Shown here piece after piece: positions 8,194-18,671 of a stretch of 32,329 nt of DNA. The position numbers were made by a program, and so were the translations under genes. The DNA is from Candidatus Fimenecus excrementigallinarum (GTDB taxonomy: Bacteria > Bacillota > Clostridia > Oscillospirales > Acutalibacteraceae): the NCBI GenBank assembly GCA_018714805.1, contig DVMW01000039.1:1-32329 (forward strand), given 5' to 3'. The number at the start of each line of letters is the position of its first letter. Position 1 is the first letter of the stretch. The notes under the pieces were generated by a model, which worked only from the letters and a program-made list of their open reading frames with translations, was not told the DNA's origin and did no database searches.

Positions 8194-9462
8194 TTAGCCC
8201 TTAAGCTCCGGGTGCCGCTTTTCCACGACGGAAAAGGCGTCCTCGGCAATTTCGACGGCCAGCTTGATGTCCTCGTCGGTGACGGCGGCGTTGATGAAGT
8301 GGTTGTGGTGCGACGCCAGGAACAGCCCGCGGCTGACGCATTCGGCTATCCACTCCTGGTGCAGCATCAGGCTGTCGTCGTTCGCAATGCGCAGATAGAA
8401 CAGCGCCGGCTCGCCGGTTACGACCAGGTCAAAGCCGTGCTCGGCCGCGGCGGCCTTGAAGCCCTCGGTCAGCTTCGTGCCCTTTTCGCGGAACAGCGTC
8501 GGGATGTCGAGCTTTTTCATCTTGTTGATGCACGCAATGCAGGCCGCGAACGGCACGGCGCTCATCCAGTACGAGCCCGTATAGGTAATGCCCGAGACGG
8601 TGCTCTTCATGTGCGCGCCGCCGCAAAGCGCCGACATATTGTAGCCGTTGGCAAGCGCCTTGCAGAAGCAGATAAGGTCCGCCTTGATGCCGTAGTAGTG
8701 GTCGGAGCCCTGCAAATCGAGCCGGAAGCCCGTGCGCACGTCGTCGAAAATCAGGACCATGCCCTTTTCGTCGCAGAACTTGCGCACCGCCTGCCAATAT
8801 GCCTTGGAGGCGACTTCGTTGTCCTTGAAATTGCCGTGGTCATAGGGCTGGGCGATAAGGCCGGCCACGTCGCCGTCGCAGGCGTTGTACGCGTCCTCGA
8901 GCGCCTGCAGGTTAAACCACGGGACGACCACGTTGTTCGCGACGTCCTCGGGCAGGATGCCGGGGTAGTCGACCTTCTGCGCCCACTGGAAGTCGCCGTG
9001 GTAATAGCCCTTTAAGAAGAACATCTTCTTTTTGTGCGTATGCGCGCGCGCCGCCATAACCGCAAGGGTCGTGGTGTCCGAGCCGTTCTTCGCAAAAAAC
9101 GCCCAGTCGGCCGACGCAACCGTGTCGACCAGGTTTTCGGCGCATTCCACCATGACCTTGGACGGCGAGGTGGTGCAGTTGCCCTTTTTCAGCTGCTTTA
9201 AGGCCGCGGCGTCGACGTCGGGGTCGTTGTAGCCGAGCACGTTCGGGCCGTAGGCGCACATGAAGTCGAGATACTTGTTGCCGTCAACGTCCCAAAAATA
9301 GGTGCCCTGCGCCTTTTCCGAGAAAAAGGGCCATTTCGAAACCGGCACCCAAAGCCCTTCGGCGGGGCCCAGGTGGCCGTAAATGCCCGAGGGGATAACC
9401 TGGATGGCGCGGTTAAAATATTCGCGGCTCTTGTCGTGTTTGTACTCCGGAAATTTGCTCAT
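8194..9462 (-). CDS. PLP-dependent class III aminotransferase, glutamate-1-semialdehyde aminomutase-like
   Basis: A 422-residue fold-type I, class III aminotransferase closest in style to HemL. Seen in order: GNKYLDFMCAYGPNVLGY (61-78), phosphate-binding NGSDTTT (126-132), YYHG (153-156), the cofactor-contacting FDDVRTGFR (239-247; HemL usually has FDEV, so Asp replaces Glu), and the Schiff-base lysine in CKALANGY (Lys268). Genuine HemL sits with other haem genes; here the neighbours are transketolase halves and SCP2-like proteins, so it is probably not tetrapyrrole synthesis but amination (or amino-group shift) of another carbonyl compound. ATG 9462 has AAGGAGG nine bases upstream, which overlaps the stop codon of the preceding SCP2 gene. 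The substrate is unknown. Confidence 0.9.
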   Translation of the reverse strand: MSKFPEYKHDKSREYFNRAIQVIPSGIYGHLGPAEGLWVPVSKWPFFSEKAQGTYFWDVDGNKYLDFMCAYGPNVLGYNDPDVDAAALKQLKKGNCTTSPSKVMVECAENLVDTVASADWAFFAKNGSDTTTLAVMAARAHTHKKKMFFLKGYYHGDFQWAQKVDYPGILPEDVANNVVVPWFNLQALEDAYNACDGDVAGLIAQPYDHGNFKDNEVASKAYWQAVRKFCDEKGMVLIFDDVRTGFRLDLQGSDHYYGIKADLICFCKALANGYNMSALCGGAHMKSTVSGITYTGSYWMSAVPFAACIACINKMKKLDIPTLFREKGTKLTEGFKAAAAEHGFDLVVTGEPALFYLRIANDDSLMLHQEWIAECVSRGLFLASHHNHFINAAVTDEDIKLAVEIAEDAFSVVEKRHPELKG

Positions 9463-9477
9463 TCGAAACGCCCTCCT

Positions 9478-10239
9478 TTACGCCAGATACAATGCGACGC
9501 GGTCGAGGATGCGGTTCATGTTGTCGACCATGGACAGCATCCCGCGGATTTCCACCGTGCCAAGGCCGATGCACTCGAGCGCGTTGATTTTGCCCGTGAA
9601 CAGGTCGTGCGCCAGCTGCAGAGAGTCGAACTGCATAATGGCGCGCGGTTTTTCGGGCGCTTTTTTAATCGCGAGCAGGTGGTGGTCCTTCACGCGCAGC
9701 GTCGCCGCGGGACCGTCCTTGATGAGGAACGCCACGTCGCCGTCGAGCATATACGACGCGCTCGCCCGGCCTATCGCGTCCTGGTTGCCAATCTGCGCTA
9801 GGGAAACGGCAATCGTGTAGAACGTCAGTTCCGTGGAAAGCCTGAAAAACGCGGGGTCCCGCAAAGCCTCCTCGCTCGGGCGCAAAAGCTCCGTCAGACG
9901 GTCGGTCAGGGCGACGAAGGTCTTGAGCAAAAAGCCGATTTTCGTAAAGCCCTTGACGGGGACGGGCGTGACGGTGCCGTCAATCATCCCGTTGAACTGC
10001 TTGCAGGAAGCGAAGGGAATGAGGATGTCGTGCGGCTGTTTGCCGTCCTCCATGCGGCAGCCCTTGCAGGTGAATTTGATGGTCGCCGTGGGGCCGTCCT
10101 TGACGTCAAAGCAGACGGAGACGGGCTTTTTCAGCTCGTACAAAATTTCCTTGGCTTTGGTGTCGAGCTCGCACAGATTCTCGAGCGTCCCGAGGACGCC
10201 GTACAGGTTGACGAATGCGAGGGTTCTCGAATCGGTCAA
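9478..10239 (-). CDS. Tandem SCP2 sterol-binding-like protein (first gene of the cluster)
   Basis: A 253-residue protein made of two SCP2-like domains. The duplication is readable: KDGPTATI at 47-54 and KDGPAATL at 174-181 occupy equal places at the start of each half, and each half then runs through a strand-helix segment (IPFASCKQFNGMIDGTV; MQFDSLQLAHDLFTGKI). The SCP2 fold binds fatty acyl, sterol or other apolar ligands. The start is TTG 10239, chosen because AAAGGAGG lies seven bases upstream; the upstream in-frame extension (to 10317) would cross the promoter. It is the first gene behind a near-consensus promoter, with the aminotransferase 15 bases downstream. Its ligand is unknown; it may present a hydrophobic substrate to the enzymes encoded next to it. 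Confidence 0.78.
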   Translation of the reverse strand: MTDSRTLAFVNLYGVLGTLENLCELDTKAKEILYELKKPVSVCFDVKDGPTATIKFTCKGCRMEDGKQPHDILIPFASCKQFNGMIDGTVTPVPVKGFTKIGFLLKTFVALTDRLTELLRPSEEALRDPAFFRLSTELTFYTIAVSLAQIGNQDAIGRASASYMLDGDVAFLIKDGPAATLRVKDHHLLAIKKAPEKPRAIMQFDSLQLAHDLFTGKINALECIGLGTVEIRGMLSMVDNMNRILDRVALYLA

Positions 10240-10298
10240 TGGGATTCCTCCTTTGCGTTTGGGCAGCCGGCATGGGGTCCAAACAAAACTATGTAAAA

Positions 10299-10327
10299 AG
10301 TATAACAAAGTTTTCATGCAAAGTCAA
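10299..10327 (-). promoter_or_regulatory. Promoter of the SCP2/aminotransferase/transketolase operon
   Basis: On the minus strand TTGACT (10327-10322), 17 bases, then TATACT (10304-10299), close to the sigma-A consensus, 60 bases ahead of the TTG start. The strength suggests steady, high expression; I see no operator-like palindrome over it. Confidence 0.88.
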
Positions 10328-10427
10328 CGAAAACCGCCGCGTCCCCGCGGAAAAATCCGTGAAAAAGCGACGCGGCGCGATTTTCGCGCAATCCCCCAAA
10401 AAAACAGGTGATTTTTCCGCGCATATA

Positions 10428-10436
10428 TGGTATAAT
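10428..10436 (+). promoter_or_regulatory. Extended -10 promoter of secA
   Basis: TGGTATAAT is a perfect extended -10 (TGN + TATAAT), 53 bases before the secA ATG. No good -35 hexamer is seen at 16-18 bases, which is normal for extended -10 promoters. Confidence 0.75.
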
Positions 10437-10489
10437 GTGGACTGTATGTGGCCGTTTGCACGGCAAGCGGCAGGAAAGGACGAATTTCG

Positions 10490-13216
<2,727 letters not shown>

Positions 13217-13236
13217 GAAAAACCGGCAGGAAGCCC

Positions 13237-13270
13237 AAAACCGCCCCCGTTTTTCACGGGGGCGGTTTTT
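13237..13270 (+). terminator. Terminator of secA
   Basis: A perfect 14-bp stem, AAAACCGCCCCCGT (13237-13250) with ACGGGGGCGGTTTT (13256-13269), and a T tail, 20 bases after the secA stop. Confidence 0.93.
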
Positions 13271-13403
13271 CCGCGTGCGCGGCGTTCCGGCCGCCGGCGC
13301 GAGCGCCGTGAGCGCTTCGCCCATGCTCCATACACGGTCGCCGGTACGTTCAAAGTCCGTCCGCGTTTCCGAACGCATCACGCAGAGAGACATTTCGGAC
13401 CGC

Positions 13404-13435
13404 AAAAATCCCCCGGCGTTTTGCACCGGGGGATT
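13404..13435 (-). terminator. Terminator of the leuA-methyltransferase-leuB operon
   Basis: Read on the minus strand: AATCCCCCGG (13435-13426), a nine-base loop, CCGGGGGATT (13416-13407), then further Ts. It lies 14 bases after the leuB stop and converges with the secA terminator. The stretch between the two terminators holds no convincing gene. Confidence 0.9.
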
Positions 13436-13449
13436 CGTCTTGCCTGTTT

Positions 13450-14520
13450 TTACACCAGCGACGCGACAAGGTCGCCCATTTCGGACGTGGAGACTTTTTT
13501 AAAGCCGTCCTCGTAAATGTCCGGCGTGCGCACGGTCTTGAGCGCCGCGTCCACCGCCGCCTCTATGGCGTCCGCCGCCTGCGGCTCGTCGAGCGAATAG
13601 CGCAGCATCATCGCCGCCGACAAAATCGTCGCCAGGGGATTCGCGACCCCCTGCCCCGCGATGTCCGGCGCGGAGCCGTGGATGGGCTCGTACAGGCCGA
13701 ATTTGCCCTCGGCCAGCGACGCGGAAGCGAGCATCCCTATCGAGCCGGAAATCATGGAGGCCTCGTCCGACAAAATATCGCCGAAAATGTTCGAGGTCAC
13801 AATGACGTCGAACTGCTTCGGGTTGCGCACCAGCTGCATGGCGCAGTTGTCCACATACATATGGGAAAGCTCGACCTCGGGGTATTCGGCGGACAGCTCG
13901 ATGACCGTTTTGCGCCACAGCCGCGAGGAGTCGAGCACGTTGGCCTTGTCGACGCTGCAAAGCCTTTTCTGGCGCTTCATCGCCATTTCAAAGGCGGTTT
14001 TCGCAATGCGGCGGATTTCGGAAACCGAATATTTTTCGGTGTCGTACGCGTACGCCTCGCCGTTTTCCTCGCCCGTGCCGCGTTCGCCGAAATAAATGCC
14101 GCCCGTCAGCTCCCGGACAATGAGGAGGTCCATGCTGTCGCCGATAATCGCATCCTTAATGGGCGACGCGCTCTTAAGCGGCCCGAAAATCTTGGCCGGG
14201 CGCAGATTGGCGTACAGCCCCAGCGCCCCGCGGATGCCCAAAAGCCCCGCCTCGGGCCGGTTCGAGCCCGGCTGGCTGTCCCACTTCGGGCCGCCGACCG
14301 CGCCCAAAAACACGCAGTCCGCCGCTTTGCACGCGTCGACGGTCTCCTGCGGCAGCGGCACGCCGGTCGCGTCTATGGCCGCGCCGCCCATGAGCTGTTC
14401 GTCACAGACCATGTGAAACCCGAATTTCTCGCCGGCGGCGTCTAAAACCTTCAGCGCCTCGTCGACAATCTCGGGGCCGATGCCGTCGCCCTTTAATACC
14501 ACGATTTTATGCTCTCTCAT
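13450..14520 (-). CDS. leuB: 3-isopropylmalate dehydrogenase
   Basis: A 356-residue NAD-dependent beta-decarboxylating dehydrogenase that oxidises and decarboxylates 3-isopropylmalate, the third step of leucine synthesis. Motifs: [18 protein letters not shown] at the N-terminus, [14 protein letters not shown] (substrate loop), [20 protein letters not shown] (metal-binding Asp residues), [20 protein letters not shown] (NAD site). The length is normal. Start ATG 14520 with AAGGAG upstream; a longer in-frame reading begins in the methyltransferase gene and is not needed. Third gene of the T-box operon, 17 bases after the methyltransferase stop. The isomerase genes leuC and leuD, which normally sit between leuA and leuB or next to them, are absent from the window. 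Confidence 0.96.
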   Translation of the reverse strand: MREHKIVVLKGDGIGPEIVDEALKVLDAAGEKFGFHMVCDEQLMGGAAIDATGVPLPQETVDACKAADCVFLGAVGGPKWDSQPGSNRPEAGLLGIRGALGLYANLRPAKIFGPLKSASPIKDAIIGDSMDLLIVRELTGGIYFGERGTGEENGEAYAYDTEKYSVSEIRRIAKTAFEMAMKRQKRLCSVDKANVLDSSRLWRKTVIELSAEYPEVELSHMYVDNCAMQLVRNPKQFDVIVTSNIFGDILSDEASMISGSIGMLASASLAEGKFGLYEPIHGSAPDIAGQGVANPLATILSAAMMLRYSLDEPQAADAIEAAVDAALKTVRTPDIYEDGFKKVSTSEMGDLVASLV

Positions 14521-14537
14521 GTTCCATTGCTCCTTTT

Positions 14538-15296
14538 TTATGCAGGTTTTACCGCCTTGCAGCGCAGACGCACATAATCCGCCGTCCACACGCCGTTTTG
14601 ATATAAGCGCAAACGCAGGTCCTCGACAGCCTCCCGGATAATTTCGTCCGCCTCGGCAGCCGGAAGCGCCTCGAACGGCGCTCGGACGAACATCCGAATC
14701 CAGTCCGCCATGCCCTGTTCCCCCGCAAGCGGCGTCGGGCGCGCAAACAGCGCCGCAAACGTCACGCGAAAGCCCGCCGCCTCCAACAGCGGCGCGTATT
14801 CGCCGACGGTGGGGAAGAAAAACGGCACACGGTAGGCAAGCCCCCGCCGTTCGAACGCCTGCCGCAGGGCGGCATGAATCTGCGCGCCGCAGCCCGCACC
14901 GCCCATTTCAAAAACGAACTGCCCGCCCGCGCGCAGCGCGCGGAAAACGCAGGCAAGCGCGTCCGGCTGGCGCTCGCGGTCAATCCAATGCAGCACCGCG
15001 TTGGAAAACACCGCGTCCACGGGGGTTTCCAGCGAAAAATCTGTCGCGTTGCCCCGAAAAAAGCGGATGTCCGGGTGCGCCCGCCGCGCCGCGGCAAGCT
15101 GCCCTTTGTCCGAATCCATACCGCAGACCGTATAGCCCGCCGCCCGCAGCCGCTCGGTCAGCGCCCCGCCGCCGCAGCCGAGGTCCAGCACCGTGCGCGC
15201 CGTTTCGGGGTCGAGCAGCGCAAGCAGCGCCTCCCCGTATTTCGGCACAAAGGCAAACTCCTGCGCGTACCTGTCCGCGTCCCATTGGATATTCAT
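14538..15296 (-). CDS. Class I SAM-dependent methyltransferase, Tam-like, inside the leucine operon
   Basis: A 252-residue class I methyltransferase. SAM motif I is [11 protein letters not shown] (38-48), motif II the acidic end of [10 protein letters not shown] (Asp61), motif [11 protein letters not shown], and motif V FVFEMGG. The opening ([20 protein letters not shown]) and the NAVLHWI motif resemble trans-aconitate 2-methyltransferase and general small-acid or ubiquinone-type methyltransferases. ATG 15296 lies one base past the leuA stop on the minus strand, so it is tightly coupled to leuA; only a weak ribosome site (GAAGAG) is visible. A Tam-like enzyme methylates tricarboxylic acids, and leucine synthesis runs through isopropylmalate, so a repair or diversion role is conceivable; this is inference. 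The real substrate is unknown. Confidence 0.85.
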   Translation of the reverse strand: MNIQWDADRYAQEFAFVPKYGEALLALLDPETARTVLDLGCGGGALTERLRAAGYTVCGMDSDKGQLAAARRAHPDIRFFRGNATDFSLETPVDAVFSNAVLHWIDRERQPDALACVFRALRAGGQFVFEMGGAGCGAQIHAALRQAFERRGLAYRVPFFFPTVGEYAPLLEAAGFRVTFAALFARPTPLAGEQGMADWIRMFVRAPFEALPAAEADEIIREAVEDLRLRLYQNGVWTADYVRLRCKAVKPA

Positions 15297-15297
15297 G

Positions 15298-17031
15298 TTA
15301 CTTCGCGCTCTTCGCCGTGTCAAAGATAGGCGGCTGCTCGGCGCGCACGCAGTTTTCCAGGCAGCGGTTTATCGCGCACAGAATGCCCTTTAAGGACGCG
15401 TAGTTGATGTTGTGGGAAATGCCGATGCCGAACACGTCCTTGCCCGCCGGGTCCTTGATGTGGATATAGCTGACCGCCTTGGAATCGCTGCCGCGGGAAA
15501 TGGCGTGCTCGCTGTAGTCGACAAACTGGTAGTCCTGCAGACCCACCTTGTTGAGCGCCTGGCAGAACGCGCCGATGGGGCCCGAGCCCGTGCCTTCAAT
15601 CGCGACGGGCGCGTCGCCGTTGTATTGCAGCGTGCCGGTGAAGCGGACCTTGGTCAGCGCCTCGTGCTCCTCTTTTTCCTCGCTGAACTTGTGGTTCAGA
15701 AGCTTATACGGTCCGCAGACGTTGCGGTATTCCTCGATAAAGAGGTCGAACACCTCCTGCGCCTTGAGCTCGCGGCCGGTCCGGTCGCACGCCTCCTGCA
15801 CCACGGCGCTGAATTCCGGGTGCATGGCCTTGGGCATTTTGAAGCCGAATTCCTGCATGATATACGCCACGCCGCCCTTGCCGGACTGGCTGTTGATGCG
15901 GATGATAGGCTCGTACTCGCGGCCGACGTCCGCCGGGTCTATGGGCAGGTACGGCACCTCCCAGCGGTCGGAATGCGTTTCCTCCATATAGGCCTTGCCC
16001 TTGTTGATGGCGTCCTGGTGCGAGCCGGAAAACGCCGTAAACACAAGCTCGCCGGCATACGGCTGGCGCGGGCCGACGGTCATCTTCGTCGTGCGCTCGT
16101 AAACGTCCTTGATGTGGTTGATGTTCGAAAAGTCGAGCTTGCAGTCCACGTTTTGCGTATACATATTCAGCGCCAGCGTCACCAAATCGACGTTGCCGGT
16201 GCGCTCGCCGTTGCCGAACAGCGTCCCCTCGATGCGGTCCGCCCCCGCAAGCAGGCCCAGCTCCGCCGCGGCGACCGCCGTGCCGCGGTCGTTGTGCGGG
16301 TGCAGGCTGATAATCGCGCTGTCGCGTCCTTTCAAGTGGCGGCAGAAATATTCAATCTGGTCGGCGTAGCCGTTGGGCGTGCTGCCCTCAACGGTGGACG
16401 GCAGGTTGAGGATAACCGGGTTCTCGGGCGTCGCGCCGAGCTCCTCGAGCACGCGCTGGCATATCTCAACCGCAAAATCCGGCTCCGTGCCCGTGTAGCT
16501 CTCGGGCGAATATTCATAGCGGATGCGGATATCGGACTGCGCCATCAGCTCGTCGGACAGCTTTTTGACAAGCCGCGCGCCGGAAACGGCGATGTCGGTA
16601 ATGCCCGCCATGTCCTTTTTGAACACGACCTTGCGCTGCAGCGTCGACGTCGAATTGTAAAAATGGATGATAACGTTTTTCGCGCCCTCGACCGCCTCAA
16701 AGGTACGGCGGATAAGGTGCTCGCGGCACTGCACCAGCACCTGGATGGTCACGTCGTCGGGGATGTAATGCCCCTCGATAAGCGTGCGCAGGATTTCATA
16801 CTCCGTCTCGGACGCGGACGGGAAGCCGACCTCAATCTCCTTAATCCCAATGTCCACAAGCGTCTGGAACATTTCGAGCTTTTCCTCGAGATTCATCGGG
16901 TCAATCAGCGCCTGGTTGCCGTCGCGCAGGTCGACCGAGCACCAGACCGGCGCTTTTTCAATCGTTTTCGAGGGCCAAGTGCGGTCGGGGATGTTCACGG
17001 GCACAAACGGGAAATACTTGTCTGTTTTCAT
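15298..17031 (-). CDS. leuA: 2-isopropylmalate synthase (long, LeuA type 2)
   Basis: A 577-residue enzyme condensing acetyl-CoA with 2-oxoisovalerate, the first committed step to leucine. The TIM-barrel catalytic domain shows DLRDGNQAL (34-42), where D37 is a metal ligand, HPHNDRGTAVAAAE (about 242) and FGNGERTGNVDL (about 269-280). The C-terminal region (about 430-560, with AIEGTGSGPIGAFCQAL and DSKAVSYIHI) is the regulatory LeuA dimer domain that binds leucine for feedback inhibition. The N-terminus KYFPFVPVNIPDRTWPSKTI is the type-2 form. ATG 17031 has AAAAGGAG upstream. Expression is set by the T-box leader directly in front. Confidence 0.96.
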   Translation of the reverse strand: MKTDKYFPFVPVNIPDRTWPSKTIEKAPVWCSVDLRDGNQALIDPMNLEEKLEMFQTLVDIGIKEIEVGFPSASETEYEILRTLIEGHYIPDDVTIQVLVQCREHLIRRTFEAVEGAKNVIIHFYNSTSTLQRKVVFKKDMAGITDIAVSGARLVKKLSDELMAQSDIRIRYEYSPESYTGTEPDFAVEICQRVLEELGATPENPVILNLPSTVEGSTPNGYADQIEYFCRHLKGRDSAIISLHPHNDRGTAVAAAELGLLAGADRIEGTLFGNGERTGNVDLVTLALNMYTQNVDCKLDFSNINHIKDVYERTTKMTVGPRQPYAGELVFTAFSGSHQDAINKGKAYMEETHSDRWEVPYLPIDPADVGREYEPIIRINSQSGKGGVAYIMQEFGFKMPKAMHPEFSAVVQEACDRTGRELKAQEVFDLFIEEYRNVCGPYKLLNHKFSEEKEEHEALTKVRFTGTLQYNGDAPVAIEGTGSGPIGAFCQALNKVGLQDYQFVDYSEHAISRGSDSKAVSYIHIKDPAGKDVFGIGISHNINYASLKGILCAINRCLENCVRAEQPPIFDTAKSAK

Positions 17032-17057
17032 GGCGGTTCTCCTTTTTTGTTCTGCAA

Positions 17058-17100
17058 TAAAAAATCGCCCGCATTCTGCCGTTCGGCAAAACAGGGGCGA
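17058..17100 (-). terminator. Regulated terminator of the leuA T-box leader
   Basis: Minus strand TCGCCC (17100-17095) pairs with GGGCGA (17070-17065), an inner TGCCG/CGGCA hairpin sits in the loop, and six Ts follow (17064-17059). It overlaps the antiterminator side just after the T-box sequence, as expected for a transcriptional T-box. Confidence 0.85.
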
Positions 17101-17340
17101 GGAAGCTTCCACGCGGTACCACCCTAATTCAGCGGCGAAAACGCCGCCCTCTTGACGACCTCCAACAAGGTCTGACCCGATAACGAGGTCAACCGTCCCG
17201 GCCTATGCTTTCAGCCGGGCGACTCCGGAACGAGCTATGCGCAAACCCTCCGTACTGCCTCGCACCACACGGCAGCTCTCTGAAACCCTCCGGTTTGCCT
17301 TATTTCCTTCACAGTCTTTGACAGGCGATATTCTATTGGT
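17058..17340 (-). promoter_or_regulatory. Leucine T-box leader of leuA
   Basis: The conserved T-box core AGGGTGGTACCGCG lies at 17125-17112 (minus strand). Stem I features are visible upstream: the AG bulge AGAGAG (17281-17276), the distal stem CTGCC/GGCAG around the loop GTGCGAG, and a specifier-loop candidate CTC (17234-17232) in TAGCTCGTT, a leucine codon. The closing GACT/AGTC pair brackets stem I. Uncharged leucine tRNA should stabilise the antiterminator and allow reading into leuA-methyltransferase-leuB. The specifier fits the leuA gene it precedes. Confidence 0.93.
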
Positions 17341-17346
17341 TCCTTC

Positions 17347-17375
17347 ATTATATGCGCGCCGCGGTTATTTGTCAA
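17347..17375 (-). promoter_or_regulatory. Promoter of the leucine T-box operon
   Basis: A fully consensus promoter on the minus strand: TTGACA (17375-17370), 17 bases, TATAAT (17352-17347). The -35 lies inside the last codons of the upstream acyltransferase-like gene, whose stop codon falls in the spacer. Confidence 0.93.
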
Positions 17376-18645
17376 GTAAAATTTCCTGCGGCTCTTCGAT
17401 AAGCGCCCGGTTCTTGTAGGCGAAATGCTCCCATTTGCAGGGCACGCCCCGCGTTTCGAGCACGTCGAGCAGCGCTTTTTCCAGCACGGGGCTGTCCGTC
17501 CCGCAGGCCGTACACAGCGTCACCCGGCCGTTCAGGCCCACCGCCGAGGTATTGAAGCCCCGGTAGCCCGCGCCGAGATACAGCTCGAGCCGCTCGACCA
17601 GCTCGCCCGCCGCGCCGTCGAGCCGGTGCGCGCCGAGGTTCGAGAGCGTGGTGGTAATGGACCCGCCCGCCACGTGGCGGTACGCCTTGCGAATCGCGAA
17701 TTCCCGCGCCGCCCGCGGCGAAAAGCGCGTCACGGGGTTGTTGGCGGCAAGGTAGGTCGTCGCGACGCCCGCGCGCACACCCGCCTCCCCGGCGGCCTTC
17801 CGCACGCCGTCGTGGGCGGTCTGCATGGCGCGCGCAAAATCCGCGCCGCACACGTCCCGGTCGAACCGGATGTTGGTGTAATAGGCGAAATTGCGCTGCG
17901 TGTGCGAGCCGAAAAACGCGCGCAAATCTATCGGGACGGAAAGCGACACGGGCAGGTCGCTTTTTCCGGCGTCCGTCGCGCGCAGGATTGCGAAATAGAC
18001 CGCCGCCGAAAGAAAGTCGTTGATGGAAAAGCCCTGCGGCTTGGTTTGCCGGCGAAGGTCGGCGGCGTCCATCGTAAAGGTCGAAAAGCGTATGTAGTAG
18101 TTCCCGTTTTTCGGGGCGGGCAGCGGCCCCCAGAACGCCGGCTTTTCCAAAAGCTTCGCCGGCTTTACGGGCTTGTAGTAGAGCTTGTAGGGGTCTAAAA
18201 GGTCGCGTTCGGGCGGGACGACCGCCGGCAGGGCCGGTCTGCCTTTTTGCATATCGGCGTAGGCGGTCAGCAGCGCCTTCAAGAACGTGACGGCCGCCAC
18301 GCCGTCGGCGTTCGCGTGGAACACGTCCATGGCAAGCCGCCTGCCGCGAATATACAGCCGAAAGCAGGGCTTGTCGGTGTCGAACATCTCGGGGTTTTGC
18401 ACAGGGGGCTCGCCGAACGCGACGACGTCTAGGTCGCGCGCCGGGACGTGCCGGTAGCCGAAAAAGGTCTTGACAAGATGCGAGCACATCACGGGGAACT
18501 GCGGCGCAACGTGGCGCACCGCGCGCCGCAGGACGGCCGCGTCAAATTCGAGGCCTTCAAACAGCACCGCGCAAAGGCGGAACACATAGCCGCCCATGGC
18601 CGGATACATATTGGAAACGGAATCTATGGGGTAGCCTGCCGCCAC
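17365..18645 (-). CDS. Condensation/alcohol-acetyltransferase-like protein (CoA-dependent acyltransferase fold)
   Basis: A 426-residue protein resembling the AATase/WES-type acyltransferase and NRPS condensation superfamily. The active-site motif HxxxDG is present as HANADG (His110, Asp114, Gly115) after the strand RRLAMDVF, followed by a helix (VTFLKALLTAY). Later segments fit the second half of the fold: GFSINDFLSAAVYFAIL, SLSVPIDLRAFF, and TTTLSNLGAHRL. Such enzymes transfer an acyl group from CoA or a carrier to an alcohol or amine. The start is GTG 18645, six bases after GGAGG; the ATG further upstream (18666) would put the ribosome site inside the gene. It follows the membrane protein gene by 26 bases and probably shares its transcript. 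Acyl donor and acceptor are unknown. Confidence 0.75.
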   Translation of the reverse strand: MAAGYPIDSVSNMYPAMGGYVFRLCAVLFEGLEFDAAVLRRAVRHVAPQFPVMCSHLVKTFFGYRHVPARDLDVVAFGEPPVQNPEMFDTDKPCFRLYIRGRRLAMDVFHANADGVAAVTFLKALLTAYADMQKGRPALPAVVPPERDLLDPYKLYYKPVKPAKLLEKPAFWGPLPAPKNGNYYIRFSTFTMDAADLRRQTKPQGFSINDFLSAAVYFAILRATDAGKSDLPVSLSVPIDLRAFFGSHTQRNFAYYTNIRFDRDVCGADFARAMQTAHDGVRKAAGEAGVRAGVATTYLAANNPVTRFSPRAAREFAIRKAYRHVAGGSITTTLSNLGAHRLDGAAGELVERLELYLGAGYRGFNTSAVGLNGRVTLCTACGTDSPVLEKALLDVLETRGVPCKWEHFAYKNRALIEEPQEILLDK

Positions 18646-18671
18646 AAAGCATCCTCCTTTCCCCATTCTGT

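Noticed and set aside
13275-13502. Small open frames between secA and leuB
   Set aside because: They run through one or both terminators and have no ribosome site.
15412-17127. 571-codon open frame on the plus strand opposite leuA
   Set aside because: Antisense to leuA with low-complexity Arg/Val/Ala composition and no family motif or ribosome site.
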